Origin: Actinobaculum massiliense
GTDB lineage: Bacteria > Actinomycetota > Actinomycetes > Actinomycetales > Actinomycetaceae
Reading direction: 5' to 3'
Assembly: GCF_001457435.1 (NCBI RefSeq)
Contig: NZ_LN881716.1
Coordinates: forward strand, 124,001-188,000
DNA: 64,000 nt
Shown piece by piece: positions 23,597 to 32,900 of this stretch. The notes beneath the pieces were generated by a model. It had not been told where the DNA came from, did no database searches, and worked only from the letters and a program-made list of their open reading frames with translations. The translations under genes were made by a program, and so were the position numbers. Every line of letters starts with the position of its first letter. The stretch's first letter is position 1.

Positions 23597-24849
23597 GAAG
23601 CTGGAGCAACCGGTGCCAGTAGCGCCGCAATGAGCGTGGTGGCGGGAATCGCCAAAATCAGGCCAATTGAAGCCGCTAGGGTGCGGGTTATCTCCTCGGC
23701 AATTTGCTCCACCTGCAAAAGGTCAAGGAAAGGCCGATCGTAGAGCGAGGCCAAAATAAGCAACGGAAGCGCGCTTCCCACATAGGCGAAAGCCAGGGTG
23801 TAGACAGTGGAAGCAATATGGTCGCGTCCAATGGCCATGCCGCGGCTAAAAAGCCTGCGGCGAGGCGTTGTTGGGCTTTCACCATGCAACTCCCAAATAG
23901 TGGAAACCTGGGTAATCGTCACGTCATTAAGCGCCCCAAGCCCGGCCAGTACCATTCCGCACAAGAGCAGAGAGCTCATATTCAAGCCGCCCAGGCTCCA
24001 GGACAATTGCGCACCCTCATCGCCGGTGGCCCCGGTCAAGTTCTGCGCCCCCACCGCCCACGCCGCAATAGCGGAGGTAATGACGAGTCCAAACGCGGTT
24101 CCGAGCACCGCCGTCGTCGTACGAATTGAGACCCCGTGCGCCAGGTAAATGGACAGAAACATCATCGCGCCCCCGCCGGCTAACACCACTGGGAAGGCGG
24201 GCTGGCCGGCCGCGAGCGCGGGAATCATAAAACTACCCACCACTACGAGCGACGTTGCCAGGCCCAGGAGCGACATGAAGCCTTTGCGCCCGGCAACGGC
24301 AAGAATAGCCAGCACGTACAGACCCGCCAGCCACAGCATCGCCGGTCCGCGCTCAAAATCAACGAATACGTACCCCACCCCGGAATCGAGCATTTCCGGG
24401 GTAAACCGGGCCTTCACGGTATCGCCCGCGGAAAGACCCGAGGCCACAATTTCGGCGGGTACGTGAAGGGGCACCTTCGCCTCGCGCGCGCCTCGGCCGG
24501 CACCGCTATTCGCGGTCTCACCCCTACTCGCCGTCTCGCCATTTTCCGCGCCGCCACCCGCGCGCGCCGAGCGGCTATCCGTGGCGCCAGCCGGCACCTC
24601 CACCATCATGGTGACATCGGTTTGCCCAAGGGCGTCGGTTTCCCCCACGCTGGCAATACGGCCGGTCACCAGCTGAGATTTAGCATCATTGAGCGGGATC
24701 GACCCCACCGGGCTGCCCCCGCGCGGCCAGAACACCACCAGAGCAATAACCGTGAGCACGGCGAGGGGAATAACGATCGCGGCCAGCGCCCCCGCGATTC
24801 TTCTTCGAGACTGCGCGGGAAGGCGCTGGCCGCTAGCGTGCTTATGCAT
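23497..24849 (-). CDS. YibE/F-family membrane protein
   Basis: This integral membrane protein has 450 residues. The N-terminal helix (~20-42) is followed by an extracytoplasmic domain of ~150 residues that includes a low-complexity Gly/Ala/Glu region, then about seven helices of the YibE/F domain with GRKGFMSLLGLATSLVVV, GLGALNDVTITQVSTIWEL and LILASLYDRPFLDLLQVEQIAEEI. Function of the family is unknown. It begins at the A of the glyS stop codon (TAATG), so it is coupled to glyS. The C-terminal ~30 residues (Ser/Pro-rich) are encoded opposite the PRC-barrel gene. Confidence 0.85.
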   Translation of the reverse strand: MHKHASGQRLPAQSRRRIAGALAAIVIPLAVLTVIALVVFWPRGGSPVGSIPLNDAKSQLVTGRIASVGETDALGQTDVTMMVEVPAGATDSRSARAGGGAENGETASRGETANSGAGRGAREAKVPLHVPAEIVASGLSAGDTVKARFTPEMLDSGVGYVFVDFERGPAMLWLAGLYVLAILAVAGRKGFMSLLGLATSLVVVGSFMIPALAAGQPAFPVVLAGGGAMMFLSIYLAHGVSIRTTTAVLGTAFGLVITSAIAAWAVGAQNLTGATGDEGAQLSWSLGGLNMSSLLLCGMVLAGLGALNDVTITQVSTIWELHGESPTTPRRRLFSRGMAIGRDHIASTVYTLAFAYVGSALPLLILASLYDRPFLDLLQVEQIAEEITRTLAASIGLILAIPATTLIAALLAPVAPASYSVAASSGRTSPSPSASGSAPLSGSDSPSETS

Positions 24850-26246
24850 TAGGCTCCGATGAGCTTTCCAGCCAAGTAGGGCTCGACCTCATCGATCGGA
24901 ATACGAACCTGCTCCATGGTGTCGCGATCGCGAATGGTGACCGCATGGTCCTCCAGCGAATCGAAATCAACCGTCACGCAGTAGGGCGTGCCAATCTCAT
25001 CCTGGCGGCGGTAACGCCGGCCCACGGCACCCGAATCGTCGAAGTCCACGTTCCAGTGCTTGCGGAGCTTATCGGCGAGTTCCTTGGCCAGCGGCGTGAG
25101 GTTCTCATTGCGCGAGAGCGGGAGCACCGCGGCCTTAACCGGAGCCAGGCGCGGGTCGAGCTTCAAAACGGTGCGCTTATCCACCCCGCCCTTGGTATTG
25201 GGCGCCTCATCCTCGCAGTAGGCGGAGACGAGGAAGGCCATCAGCGAGCGGGTCAGGCCAGCTGAAGGCTCAATAACGTAAGGCACGTAGCGCTCATTGT
25301 TCTTCTGGTCGAAGAAGCTGAGGTCCTTGCCCGAGTGCTCAATGTGGGTGGAAAGGTCGAAGTCGGTGCGGTTGGCAATACCTTCCAGCTCGCCCCATTC
25401 ACCGCCCTGGAAACCGAAGCGGTATTCGATATCAACCGTGCGCTTGGAGTAGTGCGAAAGCTTTTCCTTCGGGTGCTCGTACAGGCGCAGATCCTCGGCG
25501 GGGATTCCGAGATCCTTGTACCAGGCCAGACGCTGATCAATCCAGTACTGGTGCCACTCTTCGTCCTCTCCCGGCTTGACGAAGAACTCGAGCTCCATTT
25601 GCTCGAATTCGCGGGTACGGAAAATGAAGTTTCCGGGGGTGATTTCGTTGCGGAAAGACTTTCCGGTTTGGCCAATGCCGAACGGCGGCTTCATACGAGC
25701 GGTCTGCTGCACATTAGCGAAGTTGGTGAAAATCCCCTGCGCGGTTTCCGGGCGCAGGTAGTGAACAGCGTTTTCGTCCTGCACCGGGCCGAGGAAGGTC
25801 TTGAGCATCATATTGAAGTCACGCGGCTCGGTCCATTGGCCGCTAACCCCGCAATTGGGGCACTGCAGTTCGCCCAGTTCGATGGAATCCGGGTCCTCCA
25901 CGCCCTTCTTTTCCGCCTGTTGCTCTTGCAGTTCATCCATGCGGAAACGCTTGTGACAGTTCAGGCACTCAATGAGCGGATCGTTAAAGACGCCCACGTG
26001 GCCGGAAGCCACCCACACGTCCTTGGGCAAAATAATCGCGGAGTCAATTCCTACGACGTCTCCCCGGCCCTGCACAATGGTCTTCCACCACTGACGCTTG
26101 ATGTTCTCTTTGAGTTCGGTCCCGAGTGGGCCGTAATCCCAGGCGGAGCGGGATCCTCCGTAGATTTCTCCGGACTGGAATACGAAGCCTCGCCGCTTGG
26201 CGAGATTGATGACGTTGTCGAGACGGGTAGGGGCTTGCTTGGCCAC
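24849..26246 (-). CDS. glyS: Glycyl-tRNA synthetase (class II, single-chain)
   Basis: This enzyme charges tRNA-Gly. It is the alpha2, eukaryote-like type of ~465 residues. The core motifs are seen in [23 protein letters not shown], the zinc-knuckle pairs CLNCHKRF and [41 protein letters not shown] (motif 2), and [13 protein letters not shown] (motif 3). The anticodon-binding domain closes the protein. I chose GTG at 26246 ([12 protein letters not shown]) with AAAGGA before it. A longer frame to 26375 would run into the promoter of the divergent lipoprotein gene and has no family support. Confidence 0.95.
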   Translation of the reverse strand: MAKQAPTRLDNVINLAKRRGFVFQSGEIYGGSRSAWDYGPLGTELKENIKRQWWKTIVQGRGDVVGIDSAIILPKDVWVASGHVGVFNDPLIECLNCHKRFRMDELQEQQAEKKGVEDPDSIELGELQCPNCGVSGQWTEPRDFNMMLKTFLGPVQDENAVHYLRPETAQGIFTNFANVQQTARMKPPFGIGQTGKSFRNEITPGNFIFRTREFEQMELEFFVKPGEDEEWHQYWIDQRLAWYKDLGIPAEDLRLYEHPKEKLSHYSKRTVDIEYRFGFQGGEWGELEGIANRTDFDLSTHIEHSGKDLSFFDQKNNERYVPYVIEPSAGLTRSLMAFLVSAYCEDEAPNTKGGVDKRTVLKLDPRLAPVKAAVLPLSRNENLTPLAKELADKLRKHWNVDFDDSGAVGRRYRRQDEIGTPYCVTVDFDSLEDHAVTIRDRDTMEQVRIPIDEVEPYLAGKLIGA

Positions 26247-26315
26247 TATCTTTTCCTTTCTTCCCGCGCATCCGGCTGATGCGCGCGCGACCATTGTACG
26301 TGGCTTCCACCCGGT

Positions 26316-26330
26316 GGAGAATCTTTGACA
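26316..26330. promoter_or_regulatory. Zur-like box over the -35 of the ZnuA-like gene
   Basis: GGAGAATCTTTGACA shares 11 of the 14 bases GAGAATCGTTACCA found at the anchored-repeat locus and 10 of 15 with TGAAAATCATTTTCA. Its right half contains the -35 hexamer TTGACA (26325-26330), the right place for a repressor. zur is the next gene but one. Confidence 0.5.
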
Positions 26331-26353
26331 ACATAAAGTGGCCTGGGCACTAT
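26325..26353 (+). promoter_or_regulatory. Promoter of the ZnuA-like gene, probably giving a leaderless transcript
   Basis: TTGACA (26325-26330), a 17-bp spacer and CACTAT (26348-26353) make a sigma-70-type promoter. Transcription would begin about 7-8 bases on, at or next to GTG 26361, so the message is probably leaderless, which is common in actinobacteria. Confidence 0.55.
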
Positions 26354-26360
26354 GGAAAGC

Positions 26361-27320
26361 GTGCAAAAACCACATCGTTTTCTGATTGTTTTGTGTTGCG
26401 TAGCTCTCGGATGTGGGGCGTGCTCCCCCGGGTCCACCTCGGGGTCGCCTTCCGCGGCGGGATCCTCGGGTGTTTCGACGACGCCGCAGCAGGAGCCACG
26501 CATTAAAGCGGTCGCTTCGGTTTACCCCATCGCGTGGCTTATCGACCAGATTGGCGGGGAAAAGGTCGAGGCCAGCGTGCTAACTCCGCAGGGTGCTGAA
26601 CCCTGGGGTTACACCTATTCGGAGGCCGATCTTGGCGCCTTGAACGGTGCCGATGTGCTCTTCTATGTGGCTGGTTTCCAACCCAGCCTCGACGCCGCCG
26701 TCGGGCAACTCTCGGCACCGAGCGTTAACCTGGAAGAATCGGCCAAATTGGTCCATCACCGCGGCTTGGCATCCAATCATGGAGACGAATCGAGCGAGGC
26801 CGGCCGCCAGCTCGATCCCTACTTCTGGCAAGATCCGGTCCGTTTCTCCCTGGTCGCGGAAGAGATTTCTCAGTCTCTGACGAATATGGACCCGGAAAAT
26901 AGCTCCCTATATGCCCAGAATTTAGCTCAGCTCAAAACCGCTCTGGAGGGACTCGATACGGAATTTTCCCAAGGCTTGAGCCAGTGCGCCTCGCACGCCG
27001 TCGTCAGTTACCGCGCCGCCTACGCCTACCTCACCGACCGTTATCACCTCAACCAGGTGGCGGTGCGGGGAATTGACCCGAGCATTGACCCGACCCAGAA
27101 AGACCTGCGTATGGTGAAACTGGGAATCGCGGAGGGCCGGCCCAAGGCAATTTTCGATGAGGCAGGGAAATCAAACCCAGTGATGACGGATTTGGCGGGG
27201 CAAACCGGTACCCAGCTTGCTAGCCTCGATACCATCACTTCGGAGCCGGCTATGGCCGACTATCTGGCGGCGATGCGAGCCAATCTGGAATCTCTGCGCG
27301 GCGGGCTCGGGTGTGTTTGA
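26361..27320 (+). CDS. ZnuA-like lipoprotein lacking the metal-ligand histidines
   Basis: This solute-binding lipoprotein of the metal-binding cluster (ZnuA fold) has ~319 residues. The signal peptide is [17 protein letters not shown] with the lipidated Cys near residue 18-21. The fold motifs are clear: [56 protein letters not shown]. But each zinc-ligand histidine is changed: EPHD is EPWG (Trp82), DPHxW is DPYFW (Tyr154), and the SHAAFGYL histidine is Arg218 in SYRAAYAYL. The acidic fourth ligand (Glu267 in FDEAG) remains. It may bind another ligand or act without metal. No ATPase or permease is adjacent. Start GTG 26361 fits the promoter; an ATG at 26352 would overlap the -10. Confidence 0.82.
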   Translation: MQKPHRFLIVLCCVALGCGACSPGSTSGSPSAAGSSGVSTTPQQEPRIKAVASVYPIAWLIDQIGGEKVEASVLTPQGAEPWGYTYSEADLGALNGADVLFYVAGFQPSLDAAVGQLSAPSVNLEESAKLVHHRGLASNHGDESSEAGRQLDPYFWQDPVRFSLVAEEISQSLTNMDPENSSLYAQNLAQLKTALEGLDTEFSQGLSQCASHAVVSYRAAYAYLTDRYHLNQVAVRGIDPSIDPTQKDLRMVKLGIAEGRPKAIFDEAGKSNPVMTDLAGQTGTQLASLDTITSEPAMADYLAAMRANLESLRGGLGCV

Positions 27321-27413
27321 GCCCCACCCGTCCCTCTAGAATAAGGTCAGTATTAGAGCTCGACGCGGTTCTCACCGCTCGGCTATGGAAAAGCATCAGC
27401 TAAGGAGTACATC

Positions 27414-27830
27414 ATGAACGCGCCCAAGCAACGCGTGACCGCGCAGCGGAAGGCGATTGCGGCCGCAATGGCCGGGATCGACGAGTTTATTTCCGCGCAG
27501 GAACTGCATGAGCGCTTGACCCGCGACAAAACGAAAATTGGTCTTGCCACGGTGTATCGCACCCTGCAGGCAATGGCCGACGACGGCGACCTCGATACCA
27601 TCGTCGAAGATGGCCAAACGCTTTATCGAGAATGCGCCACCTCGGCCCACCACCATCACCTGGTGTGCCGCGAGTGCGGGAAAACTGTAGAAATCATGCC
27701 TCCCGATATGGAGGATTGGTTCGCCTCGATTGCCGTGCAATCCGGATTCTCCAAAGTGGAGCATACCCTCGAGCTCATGGGTCTGTGCGCGGAGTGCGGA
27801 GCGGCGGCCGAGAGCTCGCGAGAGGATTAG
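27414..27830 (+). CDS. zur: Zinc uptake regulator, Fur family
   Basis: This 138-residue repressor binds DNA when zinc is plentiful. The winged helix is at 1-75, with KIGLATVYRTLQAMADDGDLD as the recognition region. The dimerisation/metal domain has SAHHHHLVCRECGK (His79-82, Cys85, Cys88) and LCAECG (Cys125, Cys128), the structural zinc site. Within the family, Zur is favoured over Fur or PerR by the lipoprotein neighbour and by the loss of a longer His-rich C-terminus. TAAGGAG precedes the ATG. It likely controls the ZnuA-like gene and the anchored-repeat ABC operon through the boxes noted. Confidence 0.9.
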   Translation: MNAPKQRVTAQRKAIAAAMAGIDEFISAQELHERLTRDKTKIGLATVYRTLQAMADDGDLDTIVEDGQTLYRECATSAHHHHLVCRECGKTVEIMPPDMEDWFASIAVQSGFSKVEHTLELMGLCAECGAAAESSRED

Positions 27831-27835
27831 AGTCT

Positions 27836-28063
27836 ATGGATTTGCCGGAAATTGAGGTTTCGCTGCCAATCAAACTCGGCCAATTCGTCAAGCTCGCCTC
27901 GCTTGCCGAATCCGGAGCCCAGGCGCGCGAGCTTATCCAAGACGGTTGCATTAAGGTCAACGGCGAAGAGGAAACCCGCCGCGGATATCAGCTTTCGGCC
28001 GGTGACGTCGTCGAACTCGATGTGCCCGGTACCCGCCTCGCGGTGCGAGTGGCGGCGCTGTAG
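27836..28063 (+). CDS. Small S4-domain RNA-binding protein (YaaA/YbcJ-like)
   Basis: This 75-residue protein is essentially one S4 RNA-binding domain: LPIKLGQFVKLASLAESGAQARELIQDGCIKVNGEEETRRGYQL split as LAESGAQARELIQDG and IKVNGEEETRRG. Such proteins bind structured RNA, possibly rRNA or tRNA, and are usually uncharacterised. It starts 6 bp after the zur stop, with GAGGA in the zur end as ribosome binding site, so the two are cotranscribed. A longer in-frame extension inside zur is not supported. Confidence 0.85.
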   Translation: MDLPEIEVSLPIKLGQFVKLASLAESGAQARELIQDGCIKVNGEEETRRGYQLSAGDVVELDVPGTRLAVRVAAL

Positions 28064-28137
28064 ACCCCTGCCGCGCATTCCGCAAGCGGCGTTCCCCAGG
28101 CAACTTTCGCACACCTCTCAGAGCATCTTTCGCGTAG

Positions 28138-28195
28138 CTCTAAGCGCACCTTTAGCGCAACTCTAAGCGCACCTTTAGCGTAGCTTTAGGCGCGC
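28138..28195. repeat. 23-bp tandem repeat after the Pup-ligase-like gene
   Basis: Two nearly identical 23-bp copies, each beginning CTCTAAGCGCACCTTTAGCG (28138-28160 and 28161-28183), are followed by a partial copy that runs into the last codons of the adjacent minus-strand gene (stop at 28186). A degenerate copy may precede them at about 28112-28137. The copies differ at 2 positions. Confidence 0.8.
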
Positions 28196-29820
28196 AAAAA
28201 GCTCTCAAGCTGCTCGCTGGTCGACTGCAGAGGGTCGGGTAGTTCCAGACGCCAGGGCGGCTCGAGAGCGCGCAAAACCTGCCACCCCGCCCGCGCCGGG
28301 ACGGCCCGGCGATTCATTTCCTGGACGAATCTCCCGCGCAGCCGCGCCCGGCTCGCAGGAGCGTCCGTCAAAGCTTGAATCACCGCCGCCTCGGGCGCCA
28401 CTCTCCCCATCATTCCGGCCTCGCGGAAGCGGTAGGCAAGCCCGGTTTTTCGATCCACGTCATGGTAGGCAAGTTGAATTCGCATGACCTTGCTCTCTGA
28501 CCAGTCACCGTGGGAGGAATCCACCGCTGCGCGCAAGAGTTGCCATTTTCCTACCCAGTCAATCTCGCTGGCTACCGCGGCCTCGTTACGTCCCCGCAAG
28601 GCATCAATTGCCCGGGTTGCGATCTCCAGATCCTCGCCGATACCGCGGCTACGGGCGCGCGAAATAACTTCTTCCTGCAAATCCAGGGCGCACATTCGCC
28701 GCCCGTCGGCCAGGCGTAGAGGAACAAAAATCCCCTCCGGCCCACGCGCCGAGATTTCGTGGAGCGCCAAGATAGGATGTTCCAGCGCAAGATCATCCAG
28801 GCTCACGCCCTCATCGAGCAATTGCAAAGCGGCGCTAGTGAGCGCAAGCTTGAGCCGAGTGGTTGCTTCCGTGACGTTGGAATCAGCGAATACCAGTTGC
28901 AGGCGAGCGAAGCGTCTTTTTTCGGCGAGCGGCTCATCTCGCTCGGCAATGAGTGGCCGAGACTCCATCGTATTGGAGGAAACCTCGGTCTGGATGAATG
29001 GCGCCCGCGCCGAAAGCCGATAGCTCCACTCCCCGCGCGAGTTATGCGCCACCCAGCCGGCCCCGGTGAGCGCTAGCCGCGTAGCCAGAAAGCTATGGAA
29101 TCCCGGGCCGATTTGAGGCAACAGGGAACGCGGAATCTGGTAGTTCTCGTGGCACCCCCACGCGTGTCCCTGCCCCAGGCCGTATCCGTCGGTGTTGTTC
29201 TTGAGCACGTAAAGGCGAATCCCGCGCTCCCGCAGACGCTCGTTGGCGCTCTCGGCCAATAAACGCATAATCTCCTCGCCGGCGCGGTCGGCGACCACTG
29301 CCTCGCGCGCCCGCGCGCATTCCGGACTCGCGTACTCGGGGTGCTCCCCCACATCTACGTAAAGGCGCGCACCGTTTTCTAAAAACACATCACGCGGGCC
29401 CCAGCCGGCTATGCCATCACTGGGAAGGGCGCGCAGTAGCGGATCTTCCGTGCCAACTTCGCCTCCCGCATTCTCGCGCGAGGCGCGGCAACGCTGGGCG
29501 CTCACTTTTATCGGTGCAAATAATTCATCGACAGAGCGATCCGGGCTCAGAGGCGGTTTGGCCTCGCCCCGCAAACCGCGTACCGGCTCAGCACCCACCC
29601 GCATCGCGACCAGGGCATATTCGGTTTCAATCCCGTAGGCACTCACCGGCCCGCCCTCGCCCGGTTCGTCCTCTCGGCGGGATCCGCCCGGCTCGGTTTG
29701 CCCGGCTTCGCCTTGCCCCGCCTCATCACCACGGCGCGAGAATATTCTCCCCCACAGCCCGCTTCGCCGCGGGGGCGCCACCACAGGATTCGCCGTCGTC
29801 CTCGCCATCGTTACACCCAC
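28186..29820 (-). CDS. Pup ligase / Dop family protein, PafA-like
   Basis: This is a carboxylate-amine ligase-like enzyme of the prokaryotic ubiquitin-like protein (Pup) system. Core motifs follow PafA: GIETEYAL with Glu65, VFLENGARLYVDVGEHPEYASPEC with Asp156, LYVLKNNTDGYGLGQGHAWGCHENY, and RPLIAERDEPLAE, then FADSNVTEATTRLKL and DWVGKWQLL in the C-terminal half. Length is 544, longer than PafA (~450) or Dop (~500) because of a ~60-residue charged N-terminal tail and an insert (75-140). LYVDVG favours PafA, which joins Pup to lysines, but Dop cannot be excluded. pup, arc and proteasome genes are absent from the window. An ATG at 29808, preceded by AGGTGG, is as good a start as GTG 29820. Tandem repeats flank both ends. 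Confidence 0.8.
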   Translation of the reverse strand: MGVTMARTTANPVVAPPRRSGLWGRIFSRRGDEAGQGEAGQTEPGGSRREDEPGEGGPVSAYGIETEYALVAMRVGAEPVRGLRGEAKPPLSPDRSVDELFAPIKVSAQRCRASRENAGGEVGTEDPLLRALPSDGIAGWGPRDVFLENGARLYVDVGEHPEYASPECARAREAVVADRAGEEIMRLLAESANERLRERGIRLYVLKNNTDGYGLGQGHAWGCHENYQIPRSLLPQIGPGFHSFLATRLALTGAGWVAHNSRGEWSYRLSARAPFIQTEVSSNTMESRPLIAERDEPLAEKRRFARLQLVFADSNVTEATTRLKLALTSAALQLLDEGVSLDDLALEHPILALHEISARGPEGIFVPLRLADGRRMCALDLQEEVISRARSRGIGEDLEIATRAIDALRGRNEAAVASEIDWVGKWQLLRAAVDSSHGDWSESKVMRIQLAYHDVDRKTGLAYRFREAGMMGRVAPEAAVIQALTDAPASRARLRGRFVQEMNRRAVPARAGWQVLRALEPPWRLELPDPLQSTSEQLESFLRA

Positions 29821-29878
29821 CTAAAAGACCTTAGTTGCCCGGTCTCGCCGCCGTCCATCTCCGGCGGGCTCGACCCAC

Positions 29879-29944
29879 CCACCGGCTCAGGTTCCCTTCT
29901 CCACTGGCTCAGCTTCTTTTACCCACCGTCTCAGCTTCCCTTGC
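29879..29944. repeat. 22-bp tandem repeat between dnaE and the Pup-ligase-like gene
   Basis: Three 22-bp copies of the form CCACCGGCTCAGCTTCCCTT plus two bases occur at 29879-29900, 29901-29922 and 29923-29944, each differing at a few positions; a fourth begins CTACCGACGCT and fades at the dnaE stop. They fill half of the 133-bp gap. The unit is unrelated to the repeat at 28138. Confidence 0.8.
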
Positions 29945-29953
29945 CTACCGACG

Positions 29954-32900
29954 CTAATTGAGCAAACAATTGCGGCCCAAGAGCACTCGGAGATCAGAGA
30001 ACAGCGCGGCCACCGGCTTGACGTAGAACTTTTGCGCCACCTGGATTACGCTCGTTTTTCCGGGCTGGCGAATATGTAAACGCACGGGGGCGGACCCTGG
30101 ATAGTTCGCAAAAATCATTTGCAGCCGGCTCATGAGCTCCGCAGTGCACATACGCTCACCCAGCTGCACGTCCACCGGAGCATCCGGCATAAGGTCATGC
30201 GAGGGCAGAGTCATCTCTTGCGCGGAAAGCTGGATGGAGCCGTCGCGATCGTTGACCCGGCAACGCACAATCGCCACCTGGTCTTGACTGAGGATTCCGG
30301 CCACTTGCTGGTAGGTGGCGGGGAAGAAGTTGATCTCGGCGGAGCCGGTGAGGTCCTCAAGGGTTACCTGCGCCCACATCCGCCCGTTCTTCTTGGAGAT
30401 CCGGGTGCCAACGCTAGTAATCAGGCCGGCAATCGTCACCGAGGCGCCGTCGGGAACAGATTCCTGGTTCATAAGCTTGACCACCGTAGTATCGGCAGCG
30501 CGCTCAAGAATATGTTCCATATCGGAAAGCGGGTGATCGGAAACGTAAAGCCCCAGCATTTCCCTTTCGCGGTTGAGCTTTTCGCGCTTATCCCACTCGG
30601 GAATATCCGGGATGGTAACTTCCACCCCCTCCTCCACGGCGGTGCCGCCAAAGAGGTCAAATTGCCCCACAGCTTCGTTCTTTTTGAGACTCACCACCGA
30701 ATCGACCGCTTCATCCACCCGGGAAAGTAGCGCCCGGCGACTGTATCCAAACGAATCGAAGGCGCCGGCCTTGACGAGCGATTCGATTGCCCGCTTATTG
30801 AGAACCGCGAGCGGCACCTTGTCAAGGAAGTCCTGGAAGGATTCAAACTTTCCCTTCTCTTCGCGCGCTGAAATGATCCCCTCAACAATGGGGAGACCCA
30901 CGTTCTTCACGGCGGAAAGTCCGAAGCGGATCTCTTCCCCGGCCGCGGAGAAGTTCGCCTTCGACTCGTTGACGTCCGGCACCAGCACGCGAATTCCCAT
31001 TCGCCGCGCCTCGCCCAAATAAAGCGAGAGCTTATCGCGATTATCTTTACGCGAGGTGAGGACCGCGGCCATGTACTCCACCGGATAGTGGGCTTTTAGC
31101 CACGCCGTCCACATGGAGATCACGCCGTAAGCGGCCGAGTGCGATTTGTTGAACGCGTAGGAGGCGAAGGGTTCCATCGTGCCCCACAGCTGTTTGACCG
31201 CATCCTTGGAATACCCGTTTTCAACCATTCCGGCTTCGAAGGAGACGTACATCTTGTCCATGACGTCTTTCTTCTTCTTACCCATGGCCTTGCGGAGGGA
31301 ATCGGCTTGGCCCATGGTGAAGCCCGCAACCTTTCGGGCGATCTGCATGATCTGTTCCTGATAGACAATCAGACCGTAGGTGGGACCGAGAATCTCATGC
31401 AGCGGTTCATCAAGCTCGGGATGGATTGGCTCGATCTTCTGCAGGCCGTTCTTACGCAGGGCGTAGTTGGTATGCGAGTTCATGCCCATAGGGCCGGGCC
31501 GGTAGAGAGCCGAGACAGCGGAAATATCCTCAAAACCGGTGGGCTTCATTTGCTTGAGGAGCGTTCGCATTCCCGAACCGTCCAGCTGGAAGACTCCGAG
31601 TGTTTCACCGCGCTGAAGCAACTGCATCGTTTCGTTGTCTTCGACGTCGACCTCTTCAATGACCACCGGATCTTTACCGTTATCCACGATGTTTTCCAGC
31701 GCATCATCAATCGTCGTCAGGTTCGACAGCCCCAGGAAGTCCATTTTCAGAACTCCCAGTTCCTCGCAAAGCGGATATTCAAACTGGGTAATCACCGCGC
31801 CATCAGCTGGTCGCTTCATCAGTGGAATAACGTCCGTCAGCGTTACCGAGCTCATAAGCACCGCGCAGGCGTGGACGCCCCACTGCCGAGTCAGCCCCTC
31901 GATCCCCTGCGCGAGCTTGAAGACGCGCCGCGCATCAGGGTCTCCGTCCACCGCCTGGCGGAACTCGCCGGCTTCCCCGTAACGATCCGCCTTTTCGTCG
32001 TAGATCTCCGAAAGCTTGATGTCCTTGCCCATAATGGCGGGCGGGAGGGTTTTGGTGAGGCGGTCGCCCATTTCGTAGGGGTAGCCCAGCACGCGCGAGG
32101 CATCCTTAAGCGCCTGTTTGGTCTTAATGGTGCCGAAAGTGACCACTTGGGAAACCTTGTCGTGGCCGTACTTTTCCTCCACGTATTCGATCACTTCACC
32201 GCGCCGGCGTTCATCGAAGTCGACGTCGATATCGGGCATGGAGACTCGCTCAGGATTGAGGAATCGTTCGAAGAGCAAGCCGTGGCGGATGGGATCAAGC
32301 TCGGTAATACCCATGGAGTAGGCCACCATGGATCCGGCTCCCGAGCCACGCCCCGGTCCGACCCTAATACCGTGTTCGCGCGCCCAGCGGATGTAGTCAG
32401 CTACCACCAGGAAGTACCCCGGGTAGCCCATCTGGGTAATAACCCCTACCTCATAATCGGCGCGTTCCCGCACGTCTTGCGGGATCGTCTCGCCGTAGCG
32501 CCGATGCAACCCGCGCTCGACTTCCTTAATAAACCAGGAGGTAATATCCTCCCCCTCCGGTACCGGGAAGACGGGCATGTAGTTAGCGCCCTCATCGGCG
32601 GTGGTAAAGGAGACCTCTGCCCGCTCGGCGATAACGAGGGTGTTTTCCATTGCGCCCGGCAGGTCTCCGAAGAGGTCGTACATTTCCTGGGTGGAGCGCA
32701 GGTGATACCCGGTGCCGTCGAACTTGAAGCGGTTGGGATCTTGTAGCGTGGACCCCGAATTCACACAGAGCATGGCGTCCTGAATCGTGGAATCCTCGGC
32801 GCGCACGTAGTGCGAATCGTTGGTGGCGAGCAGCGGCGCATCAATTTTCTTCGCGAGCTCGAGGAGCTCGTTGCGCACCCGCCGTTCCACCGCATTGTCG

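Noticed and set aside
24852-26246. Split or alpha2beta2 glycyl-tRNA synthetase
   Set aside because: The gene is a single-chain class II enzyme with all three motifs; no separate beta subunit is present.
28112-28195. CRISPR-like array
   Set aside because: The copies are directly adjacent with no spacers, so this is a tandem repeat. The same holds for 29879-29944.
31139-32746. 535-residue open frame on the plus strand inside dnaE
   Set aside because: It is antisense to conserved DnaE motifs, has no recognisable domain, and reflects high-GC codon bias.
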